A model generated the notes under the pieces. That model was not told the DNA's origin. It made no database searches and saw nothing but the letters and a program-made list of their open reading frames with translations. DNA of 64,000 nt from Neomoorella sulfitireducens (GTDB taxonomy: Bacteria > Bacillota > DSM-521 > Neomoorellales > Neomoorellaceae), in NCBI RefSeq assembly GCF_024733845.1, contig NZ_JANRHG010000005.1, positions 121,052 through 185,051 on the forward strand, in the 5' to 3' direction. This document shows, in pieces, positions 1-8,765 of the stretch. Position 1 is the stretch's first letter, and the number at the start of each line of letters is the position of its first letter. The position numbers and the translations under genes are program-made.

Positions 1-19
1 ATCTCTCGGTATAATAGTA

Positions 20-207
20 ATGACGATAACCGAGGTGATGCCCCTTTGTTCCCCCGCATTATCACTACCAGACGCGGTGGCCATACCTACCGTTATCTTG
101 TCCTGTCGAATCCTACCGGGAAAAAGGCAAGGTAAAACAGCGCCAGGTTGGGCATTTAGGCAACATCGACCAGTATTCTCAGGAAGAGATACAGCGGCTT
201 ATTAATA
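20..207 (+). pseudogene. IS1634-like transposase, N-terminal scrap
   Basis: The translation reads a start of the type seen in IS1634-family transposases (PRIITTRRGGHTYRYLVL, then ESYREKGKVKQRQVGHLGN). The two parts lie in different frames, so there is a one-base shift near position 108. The homology stops near 207, where IS21 istA sequence begins, so one element was broken by or joined to the other. Only about 60 residues of a protein that normally exceeds 500 remain. It is not functional. Confidence 0.55.
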
Positions 208-213
208 AGCTGC

Positions 214-1248
214 ATGGAGTGTTTCCTCCATGCCCTGATCCAGGTTTTCACCTGGATCAATGGCGTCCCCCAGTATATCTGCTTCGATAACCTGGCGGCA
301 GTGGCAAGTATAGGCAAGGGCCAGGACAGGAAACTCACCGCAACCTTTCGCCGCTTCATGCTCCACTACCGGTTTGAAGCCGCCTTCTGTAATGCCGGCA
401 AGGGTAACGAAAAAGGGAACGTAGAGAATAAGGTAGGGTACAGTCACCGCAACTGGTTATTGCCCTATCCGGAGGTTACCAGCTATGAGCAGCTCACAGC
501 AGAGCTTTATCGCCGGGCTATAGCAGATATGCAGCGCAGCCATTACGAGAAAGGGCGTCCCATCGCCGCTTTGTGGGAGGAAGATCAAAAAGCCCTGCTG
601 CCCCTGCCCGCCGTACCCTTTGAGCCGGTCCAGCTGGCAACGGCCCGTATTAACAAATATGGCCAGTTTCACTGCCGCGACGAGGTTTACGCCCTCCCCA
701 GCGCTCCTGTGGGAGAAAGAGTATCGATCAAGCTCTGGTGGGACCGGGCCGAAGTTTTCAGTCACAACAACGAATACCTGGCTGTATTTCCCCGTCATTA
801 CACCCTGAAAACCCAGCCCATTGACTGGCAGGGGTACTTCAGCATCTTTGTCCGTAAGCCCCGCGGCGCCCGTCACGCCACCATGTACCGCTTTTTGCCC
901 CAAGAGGTCAAAGATTACCTGGAAGGATGTGAACCCCAGGGATACCGCCGCCGGCTTGAGCTCATTTACAGCTTCTTGCAGGAAGGCTTCTGCCTGGACC
1001 TTATTGCCAGAGCCCTTGCTGATACACCGCCCGGGAAAGGAGATGATGCCGGGTTCATCCGCCACCAGCTTTACCGCCTGGCCCAGCCGGAAACCGGGTT
1101 GCCGGCCTTAAACGAGATCTATACCCCGGCCAGCGTCCGGGGTTATAACCCGGCAACTGACGTTTATGACCAGCTCCTGCCCCATACCAGAGTGCCGGGA
1201 GGTGACGCCAGTGGTCATGGTCCCGGAGTCCTTGCCGGAACAATGTAA
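214..1248 (+). pseudogene. istA: IS21-family transposase IstA, N-terminally truncated
   Basis: The 344 residues match the catalytic second half of IstA: the DDE-core segment (FDNLAAVAS, then a KGNEKGNVENKVGY stretch carrying the Glu region) and the C-terminal domain (RINKYGQFHCRDEVYALP). The helix-turn-helix N-terminus and the first Asp region are missing, because the reading frame starts at the junction with the IS1634-like scrap. It runs into istB with the frames overlapping, the normal IS21 order. It is judged inactive because it is truncated. Confidence 0.8.
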
Positions 1249-1726
1249 AGCCCTGAAACTGGCCCATGTCCCCTCTCTTTACCCGGAACTGGAGTACCAT
1301 GACCGGGAACAATACCTGACGGCTCTTTTTAAGGCCGAACTCGAAGCCCGTCAGGCCGGCAAGATCCGCCGCCTCATTCACCGGGCCGGATTTCTGGCTC
1401 ATAAAACCCTGGAGGACTTTGACTGGACGCCGGTTACCCTGCCCACCTCCACCACCGTTACTACTCTCAGTACGCTGGCCTTCCTGGAGCGGCACGAGAA
1501 TGTCCTGGCGCTGGGGGCAATAGGGACCGGCAAAACCCTCCTGGCCACTGCCCTGGGTTTAAAAGCCTGCACGGCCGGGAAAGTGGTTCGCTTTTACCGC
1601 TGCCTGGACCTGGCAAACACCTTGCTTGATAGCCACCGTCAGGGTGGGCTGGGGAAGCTGATGGCCGACCTGGAAAAGGTAGACCTGATCATCATCGACG
1701 TGGATTGCTTCATTCAGAAACATTAA
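1202..1726 (+). pseudogene. istB: IS21 helper ATPase IstB, C-terminally truncated
   Basis: IstB is the AAA+ ATPase that assists IstA during target capture. The Walker A motif is visible (GAIGTGKT), followed by the region leading into Walker B (VDLIIIDV), but the frame then runs into unrelated sequence (DCFIQKH) and stops. Roughly the last third of a normal 250-residue IstB is absent. A GTG at 1202 or an ATG at 1217 could be the start, both overlapping the end of istA. The break at about 1708 marks the right limit of the IS remnant before the TRAP transporter genes. Confidence 0.8.
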
Positions 1727-1779
1727 CGGCCTGAATGGTTACTTTCACGTGGGGCTACCCTATAGCTCGCTTCACTACT

Positions 1780-3081
1780 TTATTGCATTAACCGTGGTAT
1801 GAACAAGCTAAGCTGCGGGAAGCTCGAAACAATGATTATGCATATAATATCCGCTATGAAAAATGGAATGATACTACTAAATACTGTAGAAAGTGGAATC
1901 CCGGTTAATCCTGAGAAGACGAAGCAGTCAAGCCCTACTGGGGGTGTAATAACTCCGATTACTATAACTAAGGTTATTACAACTCCAAACCATATTGGAT
2001 CAAAACCTAAGGATAAAGCTACAGGGTAGATAATAGGCATAGTAAGAATAACTGCTGAAAAAATGTCAAGGAACATTCCCAGGATAAGGTAAAGCACTAC
2101 TATGCCTGTGAAGATCACCATTTTAGGTACGGGTAATTGAGCCGCAATTTCTCCTAGCAAGATGGGAAGCTTACTAACTGCCATAAACTTCATGAAGATA
2201 TAGGCCCCAACAATGAGGAGCATAACCATTGCTGTTGTCTGCCCCGCTTCAAAGAGGGCATCTAAAATTTTTTTCAGGGTGAGTCGCCGGTTGCTTAGGC
2301 CAATAAGGACAGCACCAAAACCACCAATTGCTCCTGCTTCTGTAGGGGTAAAAATGCCTCCATAAATACCTCCCAACATCAAAACAAATAAAAGAATCAT
2401 ATGCCATGTCCCTTTAAGCGACAATACTTTTTCTTTAAAGCTAGTCTTCGGTCCAGGTGGACCCGCTTGCGGATTACGAGCTGTAATTATTGCAATAACT
2501 AGGCAATATAACAAAGTAAGAAGTATTCCAGGAATTATACCGGCCATAAACAGCAACCCGATGGAGTTCTCCGTGAGGATGCCATAAATAATGAAAGACA
2601 TGCTGGGGGGGATAACAAAAGCCAAGGGAGCCGCACAGGCAATGCTGCCCACAGACAGTTTTTCATCATAGTTATACTTTTTCATTTCGGGGAGCGCTAC
2701 TTTACCCATGGTGGCTAAAGCCGGTGCAGGGACACCGGTAATAGCTGCAAATAAGGCACAGGCTACGACTGTGGCCATAGCTAGCCCTCCGCGCAGTTGC
2801 CCTACTAGCTTGTAGGCGCTCTCATACAGGTCTTTACCTATTTCAGTATTGGAAAGCAGCATACCCATGAAAACAAATAACGGTACTGCCGACATGGGGT
2901 AGTCGCCAACGGTTGTAAAAAGGATCTGGGGTATCCCTCTGAAGGCTGGTCCGAAACCCATGATGCTAGCATACCCAAAAAAGCCCACCAGCGCCATGGC
3001 CGCACCAATCCATATTCCTGAAAACAGAAGAACCACCAAAACTACAAGCCCAATAGCACCAACGATTTCTGGGCCCATCAT
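1780..3081 (-). CDS. dctM: TRAP transporter large permease (DctM family)
   Basis: This 433-residue, very hydrophobic protein is the large membrane subunit of a tripartite ATP-independent periplasmic transporter, which imports organic anions with an ion gradient. About 12 membrane segments can be read, and the family signatures FVIPPSMSFIIYG and FTPTEAGAIGGFGA are present. The start overlaps the dctQ stop by 4 bp (ATGA), which implies translational coupling. It is the last gene of the minus-strand unit flavoprotein-ferredoxin-dctP-dctQ-dctM. The substrate cannot be read from the sequence. Base composition is clearly AT-richer than the second TRAP system at 8.8-10.6 kb. Confidence 0.95.
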   Translation of the reverse strand: MMGPEIVGAIGLVVLVVLLFSGIWIGAAMALVGFFGYASIMGFGPAFRGIPQILFTTVGDYPMSAVPLFVFMGMLLSNTEIGKDLYESAYKLVGQLRGGLAMATVVACALFAAITGVPAPALATMGKVALPEMKKYNYDEKLSVGSIACAAPLAFVIPPSMSFIIYGILTENSIGLLFMAGIIPGILLTLLYCLVIAIITARNPQAGPPGPKTSFKEKVLSLKGTWHMILLFVLMLGGIYGGIFTPTEAGAIGGFGAVLIGLSNRRLTLKKILDALFEAGQTTAMVMLLIVGAYIFMKFMAVSKLPILLGEIAAQLPVPKMVIFTGIVVLYLILGMFLDIFSAVILTMPIIYPVALSLGFDPIWFGVVITLVIVIGVITPPVGLDCFVFSGLTGIPLSTVFSSIIPFFIADIICIIIVSSFPQLSLFIPRLMQ

Positions 3082-3554
3082 TTTTTCACCTCTCTAGTCT
3101 CAGTCATGTTTCGGACCAGTAGCACTAAGATAGCTACGCAGAATAATGCGAAACCCAGGCTCATTATCCAGTAGAATGGTGCATGTGGTATTCGGAGCAA
3201 GCCTGTCTTGGTATTTACTTCAATACTCTCATAGAAACTTGCTATAGTCAGAATAACATATATAAGTAAGGACAAAAGCAAGGTAATTGTTTTAATAAAT
3301 GCTTGAATGCTCGGCGAAAATCGCTTTATTATTAAGTCTACCAACACATGTCGACCGGCTAATGCGCACCACGCCAGCGCAGGAAAAACTATAACTATCA
3401 TCATAAATTCGGTTAGCTCAGGAGTGCCTGTTATTGGGGCTCTAAATAGGAACCTCCCAAGGACGTCTGCTACCGTCAGTAGCATCATAAACGCTATTAC
3501 GAGTGATACTGCGAAACCAACCAACTGGCTAAAAGAGGAGAACGCTTTTTTCAT
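3078..3554 (-). CDS. dctQ: TRAP transporter small permease (DctQ family)
   Basis: This is the small four-helix membrane subunit that pairs with DctM. Hydrophobic segments and the family motif region VADVLGRFLF followed by GTPELTEFMM are visible. The chosen ATG at 3554 has GGAGG about 11 bases upstream; an upstream ATG at 3572 and a TTG at 3578 are in frame but have no usable ribosome site. It overlaps dctM by 4 bp. A 260-bp gap with a large inverted repeat separates it from dctP, unusual for such an operon. Confidence 0.92.
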   Translation of the reverse strand: MKKAFSSFSQLVGFAVSLVIAFMMLLTVADVLGRFLFRAPITGTPELTEFMMIVIVFPALAWCALAGRHVLVDLIIKRFSPSIQAFIKTITLLLSLLIYVILTIASFYESIEVNTKTGLLRIPHAPFYWIMSLGFALFCVAILVLLVRNMTETREVKK

Positions 3555-3682
3555 AGCTTTGATATCCTCCATCCTCAAAGTGTCATATCATTTGCAAGGG
3601 AATGAAGTCCCCCAGCAAACCGACAAATAACAGTTTGTTTCCGCCACAGGCTTTATTGCTTGCAAAGCTATCCCAAAATAAA

Positions 3683-3790
3683 GGCTTTGATGCCGAACCA
3701 TGCATATCTACGATTTCTGTCAATGTTATTATTTAAGCAAAAAGTTGGTACCTCCTTTCTGTATATGCATGTGGGTTCTGCATCAAAGCC
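3683..3790. repeat. Imperfect long inverted repeat between dctQ and dctP
   Basis: The arm 3683-3707 (GGCTTTGATGC ... ATGCATAT) is repeated in inverse orientation at 3763-3790, with a 3-base indel and one mismatch over about 25 bp. The arms enclose about 55 bp that contain a minus-strand AGGAGG followed by no start codon. Just outside is a perfect AT palindrome at 3795-3817 (AAAAATTTAA-TGC-TTAAATTTTT). This could be a transcript-processing or attenuation hairpin that lowers expression of the permeases relative to the binding protein, or a small MITE-like insertion. No target duplication was recognised. Confidence 0.6.
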
Positions 3791-3841
3791 GGCTAAAAAT
3801 TTAATGCTTAAATTTTTTGATAGAATGGTTCTGTGTTTATT

Positions 3842-4927
3842 TTAATTGCTTTGATATCTCTGTATCAGCTGCAGAGTTTCCTCATATACAGCCTTTCCTG
3901 GTAGGCCTTTAGCCTCGCATTCTTCTATCAACTTGTCGTGAACAGGTTTAACTGCCTCATACCATACCTTCATATCCTGCGAAGGGATTTCAATGAAAGT
4001 ATGGTTATTAGCTTTACATTGGTTAATAGCATCACTAACAAGCTTTCCAGTGGTCTCCGCTATTACCTTTGCCCAGACATCACCAGCTTGTTCAATTAAT
4101 TGTTGTAGATCGGGAGGTAGTTTATCAAACTTCTCCTTGTTGATAATAATGAACTGTGGAGTTCTGTTAAACCCGCCTTCTCCAAAGGTAGTGTGATATG
4201 GCAGGAGTTCAAGGACGCGGAAAATACTGAGTACGGCAAAATGATTTACAACACCTTCGATTAATCCTCTTTCAAGGCTTGTGTACATGTCCGCAATGTC
4301 TAGTTCAACGGGACTGGCGTTTACTTTACTCAAGGCTTCCGCCAGCATACTCTCAGCAGCAAACATTTTAACCCCTTTAAGATCTTGAGGCGTCTTTACT
4401 GGTTTCTTGACTGTGTGGATGTGCGCGGGCAACATATATTTGAATGCGATTGGCTTAACCCCTTGCCATTCGGCTTGCATCTCTGGGAATTTATTAAGAA
4501 GGTCTTTGTAAATCTGGATTGCTGCTTCTTCGGACGGTAAACCCAAGCAGGGTAAAGTAATGAACAAATTCAGGAGGAATCCGTCCTCGCGGTCCAGCAC
4601 ATAGTTGCCGCCGTCGACAAAAAGGGTCTGAACGCCCCTAAACACTTCATTACCCTTTAATAATGAGCCACCGTGATGGATCGTTATTTTTAGCCTACCG
4701 CCACTTTTCTCTTCAAGCCATTTCTTCCATTCTTCGAACGCCATACCGATATTGGATTGCGCGGGATTGTGATTGTTGATATTAAGTTCATAGACCTGGG
4801 GTTGTTCAGAAGGTTGCTGTTTTCCCGCAGTTCCTGTCTCTTTTGTCTTGGCGCAGCCCCCAAGAATAAGCACCCATACTAATACAACCATCAGCAACAG
4901 AATTACCCACCATGAATTTTTTTTCAT
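3842..4927 (-). CDS. dctP: TRAP transporter substrate-binding lipoprotein (DctP family)
   Basis: This 361-residue extracytoplasmic binding protein captures the substrate for the DctQM permease. The N-terminus has a lysine-rich start, a hydrophobic stretch and a lipobox ending in LGGC near residue 25, so it should be lipid-anchored outside the membrane. The DctP fold is recognisable (HHGGSLLKGNEVFRGVQ; TPQDLKGVKMF; SLERGLIEGVV). The family's ligand-contacting Arg is not obvious in the usual place, so the ligand class is uncertain. It lies between the ferredoxin gene and dctQ on the same strand. It is only distantly similar to the DctP at 7.6-8.7 kb. Confidence 0.95.
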   Translation of the reverse strand: MKKNSWWVILLLMVVLVWVLILGGCAKTKETGTAGKQQPSEQPQVYELNINNHNPAQSNIGMAFEEWKKWLEEKSGGRLKITIHHGGSLLKGNEVFRGVQTLFVDGGNYVLDREDGFLLNLFITLPCLGLPSEEAAIQIYKDLLNKFPEMQAEWQGVKPIAFKYMLPAHIHTVKKPVKTPQDLKGVKMFAAESMLAEALSKVNASPVELDIADMYTSLERGLIEGVVNHFAVLSIFRVLELLPYHTTFGEGGFNRTPQFIIINKEKFDKLPPDLQQLIEQAGDVWAKVIAETTGKLVSDAINQCKANNHTFIEIPSQDMKVWYEAVKPVHDKLIEECEAKGLPGKAVYEETLQLIQRYQSN

Positions 4928-5094
4928 AGCAAGCTAACCTCCTCTGCCTTTGTTTGATTGGCTTTACGATGTCGTCTTAGAGTTCGTCGGGCTACCAGAT
5001 AACATAACTTTTTGCAAAGTTACCAACCTGCGTAGTAATCTCACTTTGGTAACTTTTCATCCTCCTTCCCCGAAAAAATTTTCCCAAAATGCAA

Positions 5095-5310
5095 TTATTT
5101 GTAGCAAATCATCATTTGCAGGGGAATTCTCAACTTAATTACCCCCTCAATCGGACACTCCTGAACGCATGCACCTTCGTGCCAGCACTCTTCTGGGTAA
5201 GTGATTACCGGGAATTCCCCTTTTTTAGTTCCAAAAAACACGTCCATTGGGCAGACGTCTGCACAAATGCCACAGGCCTTGCACTTCTCCTTATTAATTA
5301 CCGGTGGCAT
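5095..5310 (-). CDS. Small dicluster-type ferredoxin, AprB-like type I, one Cys replaced
   Basis: This 71-residue protein is the likely electron-transfer partner of the adjacent flavoprotein. It begins MPPVINKEKCKACGIC, the start shared by all three type I ferredoxins in this window. The first motif is complete (C-x2-C-x2-C-x3-CP). In the second motif the usual CWHCRAC is CWHEGAC, so one ligand Cys is replaced and only C-x5-C-x3-CP remains. The second centre may be a 3Fe-4S cluster or use another ligand. The gene follows the flavoprotein by 26 bp and has a GGGGGTG ribosome site. Confidence 0.9.
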   Translation of the reverse strand: MPPVINKEKCKACGICADVCPMDVFFGTKKGEFPVITYPEECWHEGACVQECPIEGVIKLRIPLQMMICYK

Positions 5311-5336
5311 AAAAACCCACCCCCTTGCTTAAATAC

Positions 5337-6989
5337 TTAAATTTTTCTCCATTCAGTGACAGGTAATCCATCGGGGCCCTTGCGGATTAAGTGGCGTTTA
5401 GCATCCAGCATAGGGTTGGTGAGGATATAATCCGGTCGAATGAAGTTTATACCTCTTGTCTCTTTACGGTCCAAAGAACCTACGAATACTAATTCCGCCA
5501 GATCTAAGAGGTTAAAAACTTCCAGGCAGTGCATCAGTTCGTGCGGGTTCTCGGCCATCAGGTACTGATGGGTCTTTTCCTTCAGTCTTATCAAAGTTTC
5601 CAAACCGGCTTCTAACAAGGGTTCGGATTTCACTGTGTAACAGTAGTCGCGCATTATCTGCTGTAGGGCATAATTTGCCTCCTGCCATTTAGGACCGTCC
5701 TTGCGGCTTCTTAAATCTTGTAACATTTCTTTTCTAGTGTTGATATCAGTTTTGACTTTATCTAGATCCGTGGATGTTACCGAAGTTGCGTATAGGGCAG
5801 CATTCTTGCCTGCTGACCATCCAAAAACAGCTGCACAAGAGATGCCACCTGCCCACTCATCGCCAGCAGCGTAAAGCCCCTCCAGCGAAGTCTGTCCCTT
5901 TGAATTGTAAGGTATTCCTCCCACGATATGCATGTCATAGGTCATGAATTCGACGGCGTTCTTGCGAAGATCGATACCCTCTTCCGCAAGATGTTTTATT
6001 AGCTCGATATTACCCTCGTGTTTCATCCAGTAGAGCATGTATTGGAGATCTTCCTCGGACATGCCTCTGGTATCCATGTATATGGGTCCCTTACCGCTCT
6101 TGATGTACTCGTTAAAAATTCCCTTGTTTACCTCCAAGGTCATATCGTTGTAGTACCTGTTAGGTTTGGTAAGGAAGGTTCCAACGGGCTTGTCGTAGCG
6201 GTCTCTCAGCACCCCAATCCACGTGGCCTGACCGGCTCTGGCGAGATACTTGGGACCAGCGTGCACCGCAGTTAGTTCTAAGTCGACTAACTCAGCTCCT
6301 GCTCTATAAGCCATAGCCCGACCGTCCCCTGTACAGCTAGGGGGTAGAGGACGATTAAAGTCTTGGAGGCCAGGAGCTGGCCACATTCTTACACAGGGCC
6401 CTGTACCAAGAATGACGCTTTTGGCTTCAAACTCTATCAATTTATCTTCCCTGGTGCTAATACCAAGGGCTCCAATTACCTTACCTTGCCCGTCGGTAAT
6501 CAGGTCAAACACCATGACTCTATTCAAGATCTCCACACTGTGTTCTCTGGCCTGTTTAGTTAGGATGGGCTTCTGGTTAAAGCCGCTGTACTTCAGGTGG
6601 TTGAGGGTTTGCCCTGGGAAAGAATGCCCTGCAAACTCATACCGTCCTTCGTACTTCATGGGGATACCCCAGCTCTCCCAAAGCTTAACAATCTCATAGC
6701 TATTCTTGAACCAGAAGTCCATTGCTTCCCGGCCCATTGCTGATATTCTGCCTGCAAACTGACCATATAAGAGGTCATTTGCGAAGGCCTCGTAGTCTCC
6801 GTGAACGTCGGGGATGTAGCATTGAAAGTGGTCGTTACCCATTCCAGCTGCCCCGCTATGCATGGTGTTAGACTTCTCTGCTACCACCACCTTTACTGCG
6901 CCGTTTTCCGACGCAGCAATGGCAGCCATTAGTCCGGCGATACCGCCTCCTACGCACAGGACGTCACAAATTACCCTTTGTGTTTCCAA
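5337..6989 (-). CDS. FAD flavoprotein, fumarate reductase/AprA-like, type I
   Basis: This 550-residue FAD-dependent oxidoreductase belongs to the fumarate reductase/succinate dehydrogenase/AprA flavoprotein superfamily. The N-terminal dinucleotide fold shows GGGIAGLMAA near residue 13. Later signatures are GNDHFQCYIPDVHG, AGPKYLARAG, a DMHIVGG segment near the substrate-site region, and YAAGDEWAGG for FAD. It shares these blocks with the type I flavoproteins at 13.1 and 18.2 kb. The best start is TTG at 6989 with GGAGGGA 9 bases upstream. No signal peptide is seen, so it should act in the cytoplasm. It leads the cassette with the ferredoxin and TRAP genes. The substrate is unknown. Confidence 0.9.
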   Translation of the reverse strand: METQRVICDVLCVGGGIAGLMAAIAASENGAVKVVVAEKSNTMHSGAAGMGNDHFQCYIPDVHGDYEAFANDLLYGQFAGRISAMGREAMDFWFKNSYEIVKLWESWGIPMKYEGRYEFAGHSFPGQTLNHLKYSGFNQKPILTKQAREHSVEILNRVMVFDLITDGQGKVIGALGISTREDKLIEFEAKSVILGTGPCVRMWPAPGLQDFNRPLPPSCTGDGRAMAYRAGAELVDLELTAVHAGPKYLARAGQATWIGVLRDRYDKPVGTFLTKPNRYYNDMTLEVNKGIFNEYIKSGKGPIYMDTRGMSEEDLQYMLYWMKHEGNIELIKHLAEEGIDLRKNAVEFMTYDMHIVGGIPYNSKGQTSLEGLYAAGDEWAGGISCAAVFGWSAGKNAALYATSVTSTDLDKVKTDINTRKEMLQDLRSRKDGPKWQEANYALQQIMRDYCYTVKSEPLLEAGLETLIRLKEKTHQYLMAENPHELMHCLEVFNLLDLAELVFVGSLDRKETRGINFIRPDYILTNPMLDAKRHLIRKGPDGLPVTEWRKI

Positions 6990-7114
6990 GGCAATTTCCC
7001 TCCCATAACGAGTTTTTCAATTATCCATTCGAACTTCTAAAATAGCTATTACTGGATTTTCATCCTCCTTTCCATGTCATGTATATTCTCGGAAACTCCC
7101 AAGCTTTGGTACTC

Positions 7115-7144
7115 AAGCCCTACATGAAGGGCTTTTATTTTTTT
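7115..7144 (+). terminator. Intrinsic terminator-like hairpin
   Basis: A 7-bp perfect stem (AAGCCCT/AGGGCTT, six-base loop) at 7115-7134 is followed by a T-rich run. It points along the plus strand, yet no plus-strand gene precedes it. It may be a leftover from the mobile element whose scrap follows, or may insulate the flavoprotein promoter. Confidence 0.55.
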
Positions 7145-7204
7145 CTCCCCATCCCCCAGGGGGTATAGAGAGAAATAGGTGGCTAAAATAGGCGACTGAG
7201 TTAG

Positions 7205-7492
7205 TACGTGTGCGACACACGCAAGGTGAAAAAGGACGCCACTATTGCCCTTAACAAGCAGGTATATGAAGTTCCCCAGGCCCTCATCGGCCGTTCTATT
7301 ACGGTGCGTTATGACCCGGATGACCCCTCTAAGGCTTTTGTGAAAGTGGGAGAGCCGCCTTCCCTGGTTACTGTCTATCAGGTGCGGCCGGTGGATAATG
7401 CCCGCATCATCCGCCGGCAAAATGCCCCGCCCCAGATCGATTATGCTGCCCTTTATGGGGGAGGTGACGGGCAACCTCTTCCATCTAGTTAA
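7205..7492 (+). pseudogene. C-terminal scrap of a DDE (Mu/TnsB-like) transposase
   Basis: The reading frame contains RKVKKDATIALNKQVYEVPQ followed by a beta-barrel-like segment (ITVRYDPDDPSKAFV), the C-terminal domain of integrase-type transposases with a Mu C-terminal barrel. The catalytic core is missing upstream and no start or ribosome site is seen. The fragment sits exactly between the AT-richer cassette and the GC-rich block, so it marks a recombination boundary. Confidence 0.65.
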
Positions 7493-7566
7493 CGCCCATG
7501 CCGGGCGCACACAAAAGGGATCGTCTGCCCCTAAGCGGGGACAGGCGCTCCTTTCTTTTATCCGTA

Positions 7567-8655
7567 TCAGCTGTTTGCTTCCGCAATGAGCTCCAGCGCG
7601 CGCTCATAGATCTGGGTGGCTGGCAGGCCCTGGGCGTCCAGCTCGGCCAGAGAAGCCTCGATGGTGGCGGCGGCCGCCGCCTGCCACTGGGCGATCTCCT
7701 CATCGGTGAGATAGACGATCTTGTTGCCGTTCTCCTTGATGGCCTCCATGGACTTGTCGTGGTAGCTCTTGAGGAGAACCACGTCATCCTGGAAGAATTT
7801 AGCCACCCGCTCCTCATCGGTGAAGAGGGCCTGGAGGTCGGCGGGGAGCTTGTTCCAAGTGTTGGCGCTCATGACATAGGCGCTGATGTCGGAGTAGATA
7901 CCGCCCCGCTCGGAAACCATGACGTGCTGCTTGCAGAGAGGGATGAGGCCGGCGTTGAACATCATGGGGAAGTGGAGAACGGTGCCGTCGACCACGCCCT
8001 TCTCCATGCTGGAGTAGTACTCGCCGGGCTCCATGCTCACCGGGGCGCCGCCGTTGTCCTGGATGATGGAGGCGATATCTTTGCGGGTGGTGATGATTTT
8101 CAGGCCCCGGAGGTCGGAGGGCACCTTGACCTCCCGGTCGGTGGTCAGGTGGAGGTTATAGGGCAGGGTGACCAGATAGTTGAGCATGACCATGCCGGCG
8201 TTGGTGTATTCCTCCTGCATCTCGGGGAACTCCTCAAGGAGCTGCCGGTAGACGCCGCCGCTGTCCTGACTCATGCCGATGAAGGGCAGGCCCAGGATGG
8301 TGCTGTTGAGGGGGAAAATGGTTGGGAACTCGGCCAGGATGAACTCAGAGATGTCGCACACGCCGGAGGTCAGGCCCTGGGGGATCTCAGGCACCTTGAG
8401 CAGGGAGCCGCTGTAAAAGATCTCGAACTTGATGCGGCCGTTGCTGTCCTTTTCGATGCTGGCCAGGTAATCCTGAAGGGCTGTGGTGTTCTTCTGCCCC
8501 TTGGTGAGAGAGACGATGAGGGTGAAGGTCTCGGCGGGGTCGCTGCTGCTGTTACTGCCGGCGGTGCCGCTGTCGCCGTTACAGCCGGCCAGCATGACCA
8601 GGACCAGGGAGAGGGCCAGCAGGAGCGCAAGGATTTTCCGTTTCATTTCATTCAT
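7567..8655 (-). CDS. dctP: TRAP transporter substrate-binding lipoprotein (DctP family), second system
   Basis: This 362-residue binding protein has a lysine/arginine start, a hydrophobic stretch and a lipobox (LAGC, Cys near residue 25), then a Ser/Gly linker and a DctP fold (FYSGSLLKVPEIPQGL; VPSDLRGLKII; SMEKGVVDGTV). It is the last gene of the minus-strand unit ferredoxin II-flavoprotein II-dctQ-dctM-dctP. An AGGAGG lies just before the start; a second in-frame ATG four codons on is possible. Codon use is strongly GC-biased, unlike the first TRAP system. The substrate is unknown. Confidence 0.94.
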   Translation of the reverse strand: MNEMKRKILALLLALSLVLVMLAGCNGDSGTAGSNSSSDPAETFTLIVSLTKGQKNTTALQDYLASIEKDSNGRIKFEIFYSGSLLKVPEIPQGLTSGVCDISEFILAEFPTIFPLNSTILGLPFIGMSQDSGGVYRQLLEEFPEMQEEYTNAGMVMLNYLVTLPYNLHLTTDREVKVPSDLRGLKIITTRKDIASIIQDNGGAPVSMEPGEYYSSMEKGVVDGTVLHFPMMFNAGLIPLCKQHVMVSERGGIYSDISAYVMSANTWNKLPADLQALFTDEERVAKFFQDDVVLLKSYHDKSMEAIKENGNKIVYLTDEEIAQWQAAAAATIEASLAELDAQGLPATQIYERALELIAEANS

Positions 8656-8765
8656 GTACCTCCTTTAGATTGTTTGATGTACGCGGATGGAGCCGGGGAA
8701 AACGCGCCGGATATCGACCTCCTGTCCCGTTGGATTGATATTGCGTTTTCTTATGCCGTCCGCCG

